Part shown: in pieces, positions 1-11,802 of the stretch
How positions within the stretch are numbered: the first letter of the stretch is position 1
How the letters are laid out: the number at the start of each line of letters is the position of its first letter
Assembly: GCA_023974075.1 (NCBI GenBank)
Contig: CM043798.1
Location: 18,900,941-18,964,940, forward strand
Reading direction: 5' to 3'
Origin: Chaenocephalus aceratus
Taxonomy: Eukaryota > Chordata > Actinopteri > Perciformes > Channichthyidae
DNA length: 64,000 nt
The notes under the pieces: generated by a model
What the model was told of the DNA's origin: nothing
Databases searched by the model: none
Seen by the model: the letters and a program-made list of their open reading frames with translations, nothing else
Translations under genes and position numbers: made by a program

Positions 1-1059
1 ATTTTTGAATACCCCCCCCTCAAACAATTCGTTTTCCCACAGTTCAATATTAAATCCAAAACGTTCCACTCCGGGTGTCCTTCAAAATAAATAAAACAGT
101 CAATTACCACAGGAGAATGTCAGTCGGTTTTAGCAATCCAGTCCTGGTTTTTAAGGTTTTGTGAGATGAGCGGCTCCTTTCAGCTTTGTAGTACACAATA
201 ATCCAACAACGTGAAGCAAGGGTATGATGCCGGATGACGGTGGACGGTGGATCAGACAAACGGTACGGACTTTAAACGACCTAACTGCTGGTTGCTAACA
301 GATGAGCGTGTTGCTCCGCCGATCGCTCTTGCTGCACACACCTGCTCCGCCGATCCCTCTTGCTGCACACACCCCTTTCCCTTCCGGCTCCGTCTAACTA
401 AATAGGGGAAAAGGGAAATGGAGGTGCCAACCAACAGCGAATCACTGGCTGGGTGGGCGTTACCGTGAGTGACTACCGGTCACATAAACACCGGTTGTTA
501 CAAAGTGTCCTACACTAATAATACAAAGTCATTATGGCTGTGTGTACCTTGTGTAAGCACGTTATTGAATTATTGTTTTTATGTGTTATATTTGATTAAA
601 AAAATATTAAGAGTACATACTTTCATAGGGGGAAAGTAGAAGGTCTGTGATAGAAATATAGAATATGAAAAATCAAGAAGATACTATAAGTGATCTCTAC
701 AATAAAACAGTTTAGTGCAGGATGTACACAGATATTAATAGGAGGAGGTGCAAAACAGAAAAACGAATTAACCTTTATTTAAACATTAAATAACAGATTA
801 AGGTCTTCTTTTAAATAAGAAAAACACTTTGGGGGTATCTATCTACAGATAAATATTACGCCTGACAAAGTACTTAACGTCTAATATATTGCTTTCCTGC
901 AATGTTAACTATGTTGAAGCACTTATTTTAACTGATATTATACACATGGATTATACTCTTATGTATGTAGATAGAATAAGAAATGTGTAGAATATGACAG
1001 TTTAATGGTGGAGGTACACACATACTGATAGATGTCTTGTAATGCACTGTTGAGGAACC
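1..1059. other. No gene seen; short direct duplication
   Basis: AT-rich sequence without a convincing reading frame. The only structure I can point to is a 31-bp direct duplication at 312-342 and 343-373 (unit starts TGCTCCGCCGAT), which differs at one base. Short frames over it have no domain and look accidental. Confidence 0.5.
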
Positions 1060-1150
1060 TGTGACCCAAGTTGTTCATTCATTGCATAACTACACCGTAG
1101 TTGTGTATATGATATGTCAATAAACCTTTAAAATCTTGAAATCTTGAATG
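1060..1150 (+). repeat. Possible 3' tail of a LINE
   Basis: The stretch ends in AATAAACCTTTAAAATCTTGAAATCTTGAA, that is, a polyadenylation-like signal followed by two copies of an 8-bp unit (CTTGAAAT). Short tandem units directly after such a signal are typical of CR1/L2-type LINE 3' ends. No coding part is visible upstream, so this would be a heavily 5'-truncated copy. This is inference only. Confidence 0.3.
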
Positions 1151-1299
1151 GGATGTGCAAAATAGCCATAATATATAGTCTTTACTTAACTATTAGTAGA
1201 GAATAACGAGTAATTCATATACTTTATTACTCGTTTCTATTCATGTCAATTGCAGATACATGTGTAGACTTCTCAAGCACCAACTATCAAATATCTCTC

Positions 1300-2735
1300 C
1301 TTTCATTTCATTTCAAACCTTTATTTAACCAGATTGGTCCCATTGAGATCATAGATCTCTTTTTCAAGGGAGACCTGCAGCATATAGGTTCCACATGAAA
1401 CATAAAACAATAAAGGACATTATACATTATATTTACAGGATACATAGTTATAGACATTTACAAGTGCCCATTGTATCAGCAAGCATTTCATTTAGCCTAG
1501 CTTTAAAAACATGCAGAGGAATGAGATTGCTCAGTTTCAATTATTGCTGAAGATTGTTCCAAGCAAGTGGAGCTGCGCACATAAAAGCTGTCTTACCTAA
1601 GACAGTCCTTGCTCTTGGCACATCTAACAAGACTACATCATGTGACCTCAGACAATAGCTGCTTGCAACTCTCTGTGTTATCAGAGAGCAGATATAATAC
1701 GGGAGTTTACCCAACAAAGCTTTATAGATAAACGTGTACCAATGACTGAGCCTCCGTACAGAGAGTGATGGTAAACCTGCCTTGGTATACAGTGTACAGT
1801 GATGTGTAAGCGCTTTACAATTTGTGACAAATCTCAGAGCACTGTGATACGCAGCATCCAATTTGCTCAGGTAATTGGCAGGTGCATTCATATACAACAA
1901 ATCACCATAGTCCAGCACAGGTAAAAAGGTCACAGTGACTAGCCTTTTCCTGGCCTCAAGCGAGAAACAGGACTTGTTTCTGAAAAAGAAACCTAGCCTA
2001 ACCCTCAGTTCTTTAAGCAGGTTATTGACATGAAGTTTAAAAGAGAGACAATCATCAAGCCAGATACCAAGGTATTTGTAACAGGCAACAACTTCAAGTT
2101 TTGTTCCTTGCGTACTTACAATATCTAAAACAGGCTCTGGTGTCTTTTTAGCTTTTGAAAAGAGCATTACCTTGGTTTTATCCACATTTAAAAGAAGCTT
2201 TAATTCAGAGAGCTGAGTCTGAATAGTGTTAAAAACAGCTTGTAATTTAACAACAGCCTCTTTAATGGAGGGACCTGCACAATACATCACAGTATCATCC
2301 GCATAAAAATGTAAAGTAGCTTCATCCATATTATCACCTACACTGTTAATATATATGGAGAATAAAAGTGGTCCTAAAACAGAACCTTGTGGTACACCAT
2401 TAGAAATGTTTAACCATTCAGAAGACAGTCCATCAAAATGAACACATTGGGACCTTTCAGAGAGGTAGTTCACAAACCACCCCACTGCATTGCTGGATAT
2501 GCCAATACTGAGTAGCCTCTGCTTTAAAATGCGATGATCAACGGTGTCAAATGCTTTGGAAAGGTCAATAAACAGAGCTGCACAACTCTGCTTATTATCT
2601 AAAATAGTAGTAATGTCATTTACCACTTTCATTGTCGCAGTGATGGTGCTGTGTTTCTTTCTGAATCCTGACTGATGTTTAGACAGGATATCATTTATAC
2701 ATAAAAACTCCTTTACTTGTTCACTCACTAAGGTG
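1300..2735 (-). mobile_element. 5'-truncated LINE (jockey/L2/Rex-like) with RT domain
   Basis: A non-LTR retrotransposon on the minus strand. One open frame (2728 to 1541, 395 codons) covers most of a reverse transcriptase. It contains the SKAFDTVDH block, the [14 protein letters not shown] block, the catalytic YADDTVMY motif and the C-terminal thumb ending in a PLAWNNLQ motif. The endonuclease and the start of RT are missing, so the copy is 5' truncated, as is usual for target-primed insertion. The 3' UTR follows to about 1300. On the minus strand it runs through a GGTCTCCCTTGAAAAAG segment and ends in a (GAAAT)n-like tail after a TTAAATAAAGG signal. The RT frame itself is unbroken, so the insertion may be fairly young. 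The exact LINE clade is not settled. Confidence 0.85.
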
Positions 2736-3600
2736 TAACTAAAGTCTGATTTAAGGGTTGTTTATATTTCACATCACTAATCAGAATCTGCAAAGTAACT
2801 CAAATAAGTGTAGTGGAGTAAAAATACCAGGTTAACCTCTGAATTGTAGTGGAGTAGAATTACAAAGTATCAATGAGCTGTCATGTGGGTATATATTAAT
2901 GCTATATATTGATGCTGCGCATTATGGACAGCGATTTTCACCCATTTATTAATTATATGTTTTACATTTGATAACACCAATGTGTTTAATACTGGCAACT
3001 TCTAATTGTGGGAAAAACGAAAATGTTCAGTAGAGACGTCCCATAGAACATTTTGCGAAACACAATATGTGTGTAGTTCTGGGGGGGTGTTCGATTCCAG
3101 TTTTGGATAGTCTGGCGTGGTTTCGTTCCATTTCAAACAGCTGTTTGACGCTCGGCCACCTTGGCGCACTGCCACTCCAACATCCAATCCCAGACCTTGA
3201 AGAGTAATCACGGGGACTGTAGTCCTAAACGATAGCTGGGGATTATGGGTAGTGTAGTTTCTTCGGCCATCCTAAACTCAAAAATGTTGACAATCGCAAT
3301 GATGCTCGAAATGTCCCTTATAGGCCTACGTCTGTTTCCGGTTATTTTTATTTTGAAATTCAGTTCCTGACGAATGCCAAAAAAGCCCGAGATTATGGAA
3401 TCAAACCAATAAATAAAAGCAAGGATAATTGTGTGTTATTGGTGAGTAAATAACAGTGTGTTATTTTGAAAAGAATAACAAATTAGAAGGAAAAAAAGAT
3501 TTAAAAAAAAAGGCTCTGAGCCCCATGTATTTTCCTAACAGACGGCAACACTAAAGGTCTAAAATAAAGACCTAAATGAATATTTGGGATGTTCTTGCCT
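2736..3600. other. Intergenic; fragment of a dispersed TGTAGTGGAGTA repeat
   Basis: No gene. At 2795-2870 the phrase GTAGTGGAGTA occurs twice in a context (AGTAACTCAAATAAGTGTAGTGGAGTAAAAA) that I recognise as part of a very common fish DNA-transposon-like repeat. The remainder, to 3600, shows nothing I can name. Confidence 0.4.
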
Positions 3601-3689
3601 TTAGATTCTCCCAATAAGTCCAAGTACAGAGGGTGACTTTGCTGTGAAAAAACACATTTCCACCAAAAAAACGTTAGCATTTGTTAACA

Positions 3690-4584
3690 TGGTGCTGTGC
3701 GCTTTAATGTTTTCCGGGGGATCCAACCCAGAGGAAACATACGCCTGTGATACAGCCTCACACAGCCAGTGTGACAGTCGCTGTGCAGATAGAGGCTGCC
3801 CTAATGAGCGCTCTCTATAATGCACAAACAGACGCTGGGATTTGCGTAAAGCAGCCGTGTGTGCAACATAGCATGCCAGCGCGCGCACGGGACAAAGGAG
3901 ATGAGATGTGGCTTCCTCCTCTGATGTGTGAGGAGGAGGAAAGAAACCCTCCAAGGTTATAACTCTCGATCTAAACGAGCTTGTGATCACCTTTGGCATA
4001 AATGCCGGGTTCGGGCGCAACACCGCTGAGCTGCCATCTCCTTGGATCTGGAGACATGACGGAGCCACCGAGAGAGCAGACAAATCACTCACCCTTTTAG
4101 CTGATGTCAGAGCCAGGAGCAGAGCTACCTTGGCTGACAAAAACTTCAGGGGAACCTGATCCAATGGTTCAAAAGGAGCTTTACTTAGTGCGCACAGCAC
4201 TACAGCCAAATCCCATTGAGGCGCTAAAGCGCGTGATACCGGTCTGAGTCTCTGTACTCCTCGTAGGAATCGTTTTGTCAGAGGGTGACTAAACACCGTG
4301 CTGATCCCAAAACCTCCATGGCATGAAGAAATGGCAGCCGCATATGTTTTTATCGTGCTATAGGCCAAATTCCTGTTCAGCAACAGCTGGAGGAATGATA
4401 GCACGTGAGGCAGGGGACACGCAACGGGGTCCAAGCCTTTTCCTACACACCAACGCTGGAACGCTGTCCATTTGGCTGTGTAAGACGCCCTGGTGGACGC
4501 GGCTCTAGATCTCTGAATCGTACTCACAACATCTTGAGAGAGGCCGAGCCCCTCTAAGTGTTCCCGTTCAGGGGCCATGCCCAC
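3690..4584 (-). pseudogene. DIRS tyrosine recombinase, C-terminal catalytic end lost
   Basis: Tyrosine recombinases of DIRS elements integrate the circular DNA intermediate without the DDE integrase used by LTR elements. The frame shows the N-terminal SAM-like/core-binding region (SYTAKWTAFQRWCV, then VLSFLQLLL) and the first catalytic arginine block (TSAKRVSDLSAL). It reaches the second box KAHST at about 3692. There the homology stops: the arginine that should follow HST is replaced by Met and unrelated residues, and the catalytic tyrosine region is absent. So Arg I and the box His are present, while Arg II and the nucleophilic Tyr are missing. The protein cannot be active. Confidence 0.8.
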
Positions 4585-4594
4585 AAACGTTGGC

Positions 4595-5788
4595 CTAACA
4601 CTGGGTGACCGCTGATTGCTCCCTCCGCCTGGGATTTTTCCAGTAGGTCAGATCCAAACCTATGGATAGAGGAATGCACACCCTGCATCTCTTCTGACGC
4701 ACAGGGTCGATGTGCAGGCAAATAAACCACCTCTGAAGCCTCCTCATGTGAAGGAGACCCAGGGGAATCACCATGTGACCAGCTGACATCATGTCCAACA
4801 GCTGCATCACGGAAAGGGCTGTCACCACCCTGCCGGGTGTGACGCGCCTGAGGAGAGCTGTCAAATTCTCCACTCTCCGCTGTGAGAGTCGTGCTCTCAT
4901 GCGGGCTGAGTTGAATTCCATTCCCAGATACATGATGATCTGGGAGGGAAGAGGACAGCTCTTCTCCCAATTGATTATGAAACCCAGGCTTGACAGGTGA
5001 GATACGAGTTGTACCGTCTGTAAAGCAGCTTCATCTCTGGAGCGAGCCAGCAACAGCAGGTCGTCCAGATAAAATAACACTCTCATCCCTCCTCTGCGTA
5101 GCGGCTCCAGCGCCGTCTCTACACACTTTGAGAAAGTGCGTGGAGCCATGGAATATCCGAATGGCAGTCGATTGAACTGGTACGCTATTCCCTGGAATGA
5201 AAACCGCAGGAATTTCCTGTGTTTTGGGATGATAGTTATGCGAAAGTAAGCATCCTTTAGGTCTATGGAAATGCACCAATCTCCCTGGTGCACACACTCC
5301 ATTACCTGTTTGATTGTCAGCATGTGAAACGGCCTTTTCTGTATCACTCTGTTGAATGCTGACAGATCTAGGATGGGTCTCATCCCCCCGGTCTTTTTCA
5401 GGATCAGAAAATAACGGGAGTAAAACCCCTGATTTTCTTCCCCTTGCGGAACCCTGGAGATTGCTCTCTTTAACAGGAGTTTCCGCAGCTCTGACTGGAG
5501 CGCAATACACTGTTCTTGGGATGACAGAAGTGTTTCCCGAATCCCATTGAACTGCGGGGGGGGGGAGGCAAATTGCAGAGAGTAACCTCTGCCAATCAGC
5601 CTGCTCATCCATCCGTCCATTAAACAAAACCGCCTCCACTCTGAGCATCGCTCTGAGAGCAGGCGTACCTGTTTTTGTTGTGCTGTGGTAGTCATGATGA
5701 CAAGCCATGCCAGAGCCCTCGCCGCCGTTGCTTGTGAAGCAACCCAAGGGGGGCCCCACCCTAAAGGGCTGTGCAGGGGTCTCCACAC
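4595..5788 (-). pseudogene. DIRS reverse transcriptase (RNase H deleted)
   Basis: A 397-codon frame on the minus strand. It has the GGMRPILDLSAFN block, SIDLKDAYF, RLPFGYSMAPRTFSK and the catalytic FYLDDLLLLA motif, then the LGFIINWEKS block, all typical of DIRS/Ty3-like RTs. The frame runs out shortly after a MRRLQRWF segment. The RNase H domain expected next is not present and the recombinase frame starts 11 bases downstream. The start codon is not meaningful, because the upstream part of the natural frame is disrupted near 5790. Confidence 0.8.
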
Positions 5789-5789
5789 G

Positions 5790-6428
5790 CTGCATCACAC
5801 ACCGACTCTCATCCTGTCTCTGTTTAGGAAAAAGCTCATAAACAGGACCCTGAGGCGGATTTATGCTCCAACTCGCAGAGGTATGTGCAGTGCTTTTCAC
5901 CTTGTGCGTAATAGCCGCGCTAGGCTTAATACGACTGTGTGTAGGCACAACTGAGACAGAGGAAAAACCGCGCTGCTTATTACCCGAAAGGATAGAAGCG
6001 GCCGATTTAAATGTCAAGCCCTGCTGTCTTATAACCGACTGGTTAAATACCGCAGGCTTATACAGCCTAGCCTAGCCTAGCTGTTTGCTAACCGACAGAT
6101 TAGAAACCGCTGACTCAAACGGCGAGTCCCTCTGTCTATTAACTGACAGGTTAAAAACAGAGGGTTTATGCAACAAATCCTGCTGCCTTTTAATCAATAG
6201 ATTAATGGCAGCCGGCCTGACTAGTGTGGGGGATACGTGAGACACAGTTGCTACAGACACACTGTTGAGATTTGAATCAAAGAACGCCGTGAGGTTCGGC
6301 TCTAGAGGAGGCACGGTCGGGAAGCCTACATCCGTGAATCCCACCACTCTCGTGAGGGGCACGTATGTCCCTATCGGAGCCCTCATTGCTCCAGGGTCCT
6401 CCGCCGCGAGCCTGGAGGTGGGGCCCAC
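5790..6428 (-). pseudogene. Gag-like N-terminal region of the DIRS element, degraded
   Basis: Upstream of RT on the minus strand, a 118-codon frame (6428-6072) shows imperfect internal repeats of about 20 residues around the phrase NLSVNRQ / NLSVSKQ. At DNA level these are repeats of AACYGACAGRTTA. The frame then breaks and continues poorly towards RT. No known domain is visible. The call rests on position (5' of RT in a DIRS element) and on composition. Confidence 0.45.
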
Positions 6429-6532
6429 GTCATAGGTGAGCGTGGAATAAGTCTGTCAGTGCTGCACACGTGCAGAGGGGATTACCCAATAGCGATAGCC
6501 TTAGAGGGCGAAGCCTTATACGATATAGAACA

Positions 6533-7411
6533 CACACACACACACACCAACATTATTTATATTCTCATAAAATTAGGAAATAGGAAAAACAAGTGATTTA
6601 ATTTACTTTACTTGTGGAAGCTTATCACCCAGGTGGAGGTGGAACTTATTCTGCAGAAATGTGAATTGTTTACACTGATACAATCTTCCTATATTTGTAT
6701 AGCTCACCTTGCCTTGCCTCCCATTTTGGCTCTCAAAAGGGCCAGGTGACCTTTATACTGTAATATTGTAACAGCCCAAACACAGTGAGCTAAGTGATCG
6801 TTTCAGCTCATTTGAACGTAGACAGTAAATATCTCTGCAGTGCAATGCAAGAATGTTTTCCAGGCAAACATTGCTCGTGGTGTGAAAAAAAAGATGGAAC
6901 AAAAGGCTTCCTGAGGGGAAAGCAACAGCTGATTTGCCCTGTTATTTTTCTGAGTTGTTGTTGACTTTCTATTGATTTTGTTTCAGTCCATGTGCCAATA
7001 AAAACAAACAAGTTAGCATCCTAGAAAAACCCTCAATAAGGAATATACTGTTCTCCACCAAATGCATGAGGTTCATACAGACTTTTTAATATCAAAAGGA
7101 TTTGTGCGAATCAAGGGTCTAAAGATAAAAGGTGATGGATTATATAGAGCCCTTTGAGATTCTGGGCATTATAAAAAAAAAATTACTTGACACATTGCAC
7201 AGAATCCCAAGAGTGGTCCCATATTTAATTAAATAAGTTTGGCAGGAGTAATACTGTTTTTTGTTGACAAGACACAAATAGACTAGGCTTCAGTGGATAC
7301 ACAAAAAACACGACAGCAAACAAAGAGGTGGCTGCATTTTTGGATTGCTGAGCCTATTGGTGAAAACCGGTAAAAAATGCAAACTACCTGGTAAGAGATA
7401 TTGAAAATACA
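6533..7411. other. No gene; short (CA)n at the left edge
   Basis: A (CA)n tract lies at about 6530-6547. The rest is AT-rich, with no homology I recognise and no frame that looks selected. Confidence 0.4.
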
Positions 7412-8345
7412 GGTGCATCTCAATAACCTGCCCTCACTGTCAAAAGTACCAATGCGTGGTTTAATGACAATGGAATTTAATGTGCTTGATTGGCCAGCAA
7501 ACTCGCCTGACATGAGACCCAACAAAGCAGACGAGCTTAAGGCCGCTATCAAAGAAAACTGGGCTTCCATAACACCTCAGCGGTGCCACAGGCTGATCGC
7601 CGCATTGATGCAGTTATTCATGCTAAAAGAGGCCCAACCAAGTACTGAGTGCTTACACTTCAATAAGGAGAGAATGTTTTGATGTAGGAATACATATTTA
7701 TTGCCAGGAATACACAAATGAATGTAATGGTGTTTGGCGATTAGACCCTGTTGTGCGGGAGTATCATTCGGGAGGGGGAGAACCGAGCCAATGAAATCTC
7801 CCGGGGTCTAGACACTGGTGGTGGTGAAGGGATAATTGGGGTCTGTCTGAAGAGGAGTGGCTTAACTTGACCCTGGATTCGGAGGGACAGGAGGTGAAAA
7901 GGGGTGGAGGAGGGTTGCGTCGAGTCACCTGAAATGACAACTGTCAGAGGGGAGAGAGCCTATTTAAAGGTTTAGCAGAGCACAGTATGATAGGCTTGTG
8001 GGAATAAAGCGAAGTGATTGGTTTAGCTGGAGAGTGACGCCCCCGATCACTTATTGAGAGGAGAGTGAGTAGTAAGATAGAAATAGCAAATGAATGAGTA
8101 AAGACGGTCTTCCTGGTTGAACTTGCGCTGAGCTTCATATGTACAAACTTTTCAGAAGGCCGACATTTCTAGATTAAAAATCTGTTTTTTCTATTGGTCT
8201 TATTAAATATTCTAATTTTCTGAGATACTGAATTGTGGTTTTCATTAGATGCAAGCCACAATCATCAAGATTATAACAAATAAACACTTTAAATAATTAA
8301 CTTGCGTGCCTAACAAATCTATATCTTGTATGAGTTTCACCTTTT
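7412..8345 (+). mobile_element. Tc1/mariner DNA transposon remnant
   Basis: Starts with ACAGGTGCATCTCAATAA, close to a common fish Tc1 terminus, and runs directly into the C-terminal part of a Tc1 transposase in the + direction (7464-7650). The blocks VLDWPANSPDM, ELKAAIKENWASIT and HRLIAA include the catalytic-region DWPANSPD motif. The N-terminal DNA-binding and first catalytic parts are deleted. After a foreign insert (7653-8136) the element resumes with ACTTTTCAGAAGGCC and an AATATTCTAATTTTCTGAGATAC segment. It is then cut at about 8345 by the L2-like LINE and I do not see it resume. Confidence 0.75.
7653..8136. mobile_element. Unidentified insert within the Tc1 remnant
   Basis: About 480 bp separates two parts of the Tc1 remnant that should be contiguous (TACTGAGTGC before, ATGTACAAACTTTTCAGAAGG after). 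It is GC-richer than its surroundings, with runs such as GGGAGGGGGAGAACC. I found no inverted ends and no convincing target duplication beyond a possible GCTT. It could be a solo LTR or a SINE-like or processed sequence. Identity unknown. Confidence 0.4.
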
Positions 8346-8550
8346 TATTTTTACATTACATTGCATTTAGCTGACGCTTTTATCCAAAGCGACTTACAAT
8401 AAGTGCGTTCGACCAACAAAATACAAACTTGAAGAAAACAGAATCATATAAGTACATCAGGCTTCATAGAGCAAACACATTTCAAGTGCTACTCAACTGG
8501 CTTTAGATAAGCCAGCCCTTTATTAGTATATAAGTGCTTTGTTAATAGTT

Positions 8551-10434
8551 CTATCGCTCAAAGTGGAGTCGAAAGAGATGAGTTTTCAGTCTGCGCCGGA
8601 AGGTGTGTAAGCTATCTGCTGTCCTGATGTCAATGGGGAGCTCATTCCACCATTTTGGAGCCAGGATAGCAAACCCACGTGTTTTTGCTGATGGGAACTT
8701 GGGTCCCCTTCGCAGCGATGGTGCAGCGAGCCGTTTGGTTGATGCAGAGCGGAGTGCACGTGCTGGGGTGTACGGTTTAACCATGTCCTGGATGTAGGAA
8801 GGGCCAGATCCATTCGCAGCATGGTACGCAAGTACCATTGTCTTGAAGTGGATTCTAGCAGTTATCGGAAGCCAGTGAAGGCAGCGGAGGAGCGGCGTGG
8901 GAGAATTTAGGAAGGTTGAAGACCAGGCGAGCAGCTGCATTCTGGATGAGCTGCAGAGGTCGGATGGCACATGCAGGTAGACCAGCCAGGAGGGAGTTGC
9001 AGTAGTCTAGGCGTGAGATGACGAGAGCCTGGACCAGAACCTGCGTCGCTTTCTGGGTCAGCTGGGGACGCATCCTCCTGATGTTGTAAAGCGTGTATCT
9101 GCAGCAGCGGGTTGTAGCAGCGATGTTTGCAGTGAAGGACAGGTTGTTATCTAGGGTCACACCCAGATTCCTTGCAGTCTGAGTCGGGGAAACAACAGAG
9201 GTGCCGATGTTGATTGTCAGGTCAAGAGTGGGACAATCTTTTCCCGGAAGGAAAAGCAGTTCAGTCTTGTCAAGGTTGAGCTTGAGGCGATGAGCGGACA
9301 TCCACTGAGAGATGTCAGCTAGACAAGCAGAGATGCGTACGACGACCTGGGTCTCTGAGTGGGGAAAGGACAGAATTAATTGGGTGTCATCAGCGTAGCA
9401 GTGGTATTAAAAACCATGTGGGCTAATGACTGATCCGAGCGAGTTTGTGTACAAGGAGAAGAGGATGGGACCAAGAACAGAGCCCTGAGGGACCCCTGTA
9501 GTTAATTGACAAGGGTCGGACTCGGACCCTCTCCAAGTAACCCTGTAGGTGCGGTCTTTGAGGTATGAGGTGAGGAGGGAAAGTGCAGAGCCTGAAACTC
9601 CAAGTTCTTGGAGAGTGCGAAGGAGGATCTGATGATTCACCGTGTCGAATGCAGCAGACAGATCCAAAAGGATGATGACAGAGGAGAGGGAGGCTGCTTT
9701 AGCAGTGTGCAGTTCCTCAGTAACAGCAAGGATGGCAGTTTCTGTGGAGTGACCTGCCTTGAAACCAGACTGGTGCGGATCTAGAAGGTTGTTCTGATGG
9801 AGATGGCAGGAGAGTTGTCTAAAGACAGCGCGTTCAAGTGTTTTAGACAGGAACGGGAGGAGAGAGACAGGCCTGTAGTTTATAACGTCTGACGGGTTGA
9901 GAGTGGGTTTCTTTAGGAGAGGGTTTAATCTTGCCTCCTTGAGACTGTTTGGAAAGTGACCAGAAGTTAGAGAAGTGTTGATGAAATGGGTGAGAAACGG
10001 TAGAATATCAGGAGCGATAGTCTGAAGGAGGTTTGAAGGGATAGGGTCCAGAGGACAGGTGGTAGGGCGGGCAGAGGTAATGTGGGTAAGAACCTCACTT
10101 GAAGAGAGAGGGGAAAAGGAGGTCAGTGTGTGGGTGAAAGTAGGGTCTGGTGACCCAGCGGTGAGTGAGGTGAGTCAGAAAAAGAAGAGCGAATATCATC
10201 AACCTTTTTTTCAAAGTGGTTAACAAAGTCGCTTGACAGAAGGGAGGAGGGGGAAGGGGCTTTGGGGGAGTCCAGGAGGGAGGAGAAGATGGAAAATAGT
10301 TTTTTGGGATTGGAATCGGAAGATTGGATCTTATCTTGAAAGAAAATGCTTTTTGCCTGAGAGATCGAAGCAGAGAAAGAGGAGAGGAGAGCCTGATAGG
10401 TTAGGAGGTCGTCACGGTGTTTGATTTCCACCAT
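8551..10434 (-). pseudogene. L2-like LINE reverse transcriptase, broken
   Basis: The RT continues from the endonuclease in several pieces: 10,434-10,123 (linker), an unreadable stretch, 9667-9407 ([31 protein letters not shown]), then 9301-8855 and 8970-8551 (thumb and C-terminal WWNELP block). An in-frame TAA at 9404-9406 sits just before the catalytic box, whose [10 protein letters not shown] sequence is still readable immediately beyond it. A frameshift near 8900 joins the last two pieces. So the active-site residues survive but the product could not be translated whole. Confidence 0.8.
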
Positions 10435-11474
10435 TTCCGCTCTGCTGCCCGAAGGACGGTTCTATTAGCACGCAGTGCATCATTTAGCCAGGGATCAGGA
10501 GGGGACTGACGAGCCTGCCGAGATGTGAGAGGACGGAGAGAGTCCAGAGAGGATGAGAGAGTAGAGAGGAGAGTTTCTGCAGCATAGTTTGGAGGCAGCA
10601 ATTGGAACGAGTCAGAGGAAGGGAGGGCTGAGAGCACCGATGAGGCAAAGGTAGAGGGGGAGAGGGAACGAAGGTTACGGCGGACAGGTGCAGGATGAGA
10701 AGAGATTAGTTTGTTATGTTTGGAAAGGGGTAGAGAGAATGAAATGAAGAAGTGATCGGATGTGTGGAGCGGGTTTACAGAGAGGTTAGAAGTAGCGCAG
10801 TTCCTTGAGAATATGAGATCAAGGGCATTGCCAGCTTTATGAGTTGGTGGGGACGGAGACAGTGAGAAAGCAAAGGCGGTTAACAGAGATGTTAGTTCAT
10901 CTATCTTCCCCGTCTGGAGGTTGAAGTCTCCGAGAAGTACAGCGGGAGGACCAGTTTCAGGGATGTGTGAGAGGAGATGATCTAATTCCTCCAAGAAGTC
11001 CCCCAAGGCGCCTGGTGGACGGTAGAGAACAACAATGGTTAATTGTATAGGATGGGTTACTGTGACGGCATGGAATTCAAAGGTGGAAGGAGTGAAGTTA
11101 GGTAGCTTGAAGAGGGAAAAGCTCCATTTGGGAGAGAGCAGGAGACCAGTGCCACCTCCTCTGCCAGTGGGTCTGGGTGTATGGGAGTAGGAATATGCTG
11201 TGGAGAGAGCTGCTGGGGTGGATGTGTTGGATGGAGTAATCCACGTCTCAGTGAGAGCAAGGAAATCCAGAGACTGCAGGGAAGCGTAGCCAGAGATGAA
11301 GTCAGCCTTAGGAACAGCTGACTGGCAGTTCCACAGGCCGCCTGAAACTAGATGTTGGATCTCAGTGGAGCATGTGGGATAGACGAGAGCAGGCCGGTTA
11401 TATCGATTACGAGATACACGGGGCCAGTGATAATTGCGAGAAGACACATAAACAGGAATGGAGAAAATACACAT
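10401..11474 (-). pseudogene. L2-like LINE endonuclease (EEP) domain
   Basis: The 357-codon frame holds an endonuclease/exonuclease/phosphatase fold. Visible blocks are LDFLALTETWI, VVLYRPPG, VLLGDFNLQ (metal-binding Asp/Asn) and the terminal TSDHFFISF with the catalytic Asp-His pair. This domain nicks target DNA to prime reverse transcription. The frame continues into a linker, PWLNDALRANRTVLRAAERKWW, and then changes frame at about 10,420 into a continuation ending near 10,123. The fold looks complete, but the open frame is disconnected from the RT. Confidence 0.8.
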
Positions 11475-11802
11475 GATTATAGCCTGAGGAGGTAAACAAC
11501 CAAATAAAATAAAACACCAGCGATACTTAGCTCAATCAAAGTAGGATTTGCCTCCTCTTTGCCACTCTCGTGACTCCAGCAGGACTCCTTTGTCTTTGTC
11601 AGTCTTACTCCAGCAGGACTCTTTTGTCTTTGTCTGTCTGAAGCTGACGCTCCAGGAAAGTGCTACCTAAAATGGACACCTGATTGCTGAGTTCTCACAG
11701 CTGTGGGGCCACGTCCCTTTAATTAGTTAACTCTCTGCAGCTGGTGGCCCTCAAAAGGAAATCGAGACTGGCTTCCTCCTGACTTGTTATTGTCTTTTAA
11801 GT

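Larger units (their letters stand above)
3690..6532 (-). mobile_element. DIRS-like tyrosine-recombinase retrotransposon, internally deleted
   Basis: The minus strand reads, in order, a low-complexity gag-like segment (about 6428-5790), a reverse transcriptase (5788-4595) and a tyrosine recombinase (4584 to about 3690), the order of DIRS elements. The right edge (6470-6532) has GC-rich sequence ending at a TATACGATATAGAAC motif next to a short (CA)n, which fits a DIRS terminal repeat. RT is followed almost at once by the recombinase. The RNase H and methyltransferase-like portions normally between them are absent, so about a kilobase or more is deleted near 4590. The left end is truncated inside the recombinase. 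This is a dead copy. Confidence 0.8.
8346..11797 (-). mobile_element. L2-like LINE, nearly full length
   Basis: A minus-strand non-LTR element with a 5' apurinic-like endonuclease, a reverse transcriptase and the well-known fish L2-type 3' tail. Read on the plus strand the tail is TTACATTACATTGCATTTAGCTGACGC at 8353, with the (TTACA)n-type end at about 8346. Sequence upstream of the endonuclease (11,475 to about 11,797) is non-coding and probably the 5' UTR; it contains two near copies of CCAGCAGGACTC. Several stops and frame changes make the copy inactive. It inserted into the Tc1 remnant at its 3' side. Confidence 0.8.

Noticed and set aside
5031..6017. A 328-codon minus-strand frame overlapping the DIRS RT
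   Set aside because: It is an out-of-frame reading of the RT region with no domain of its own.
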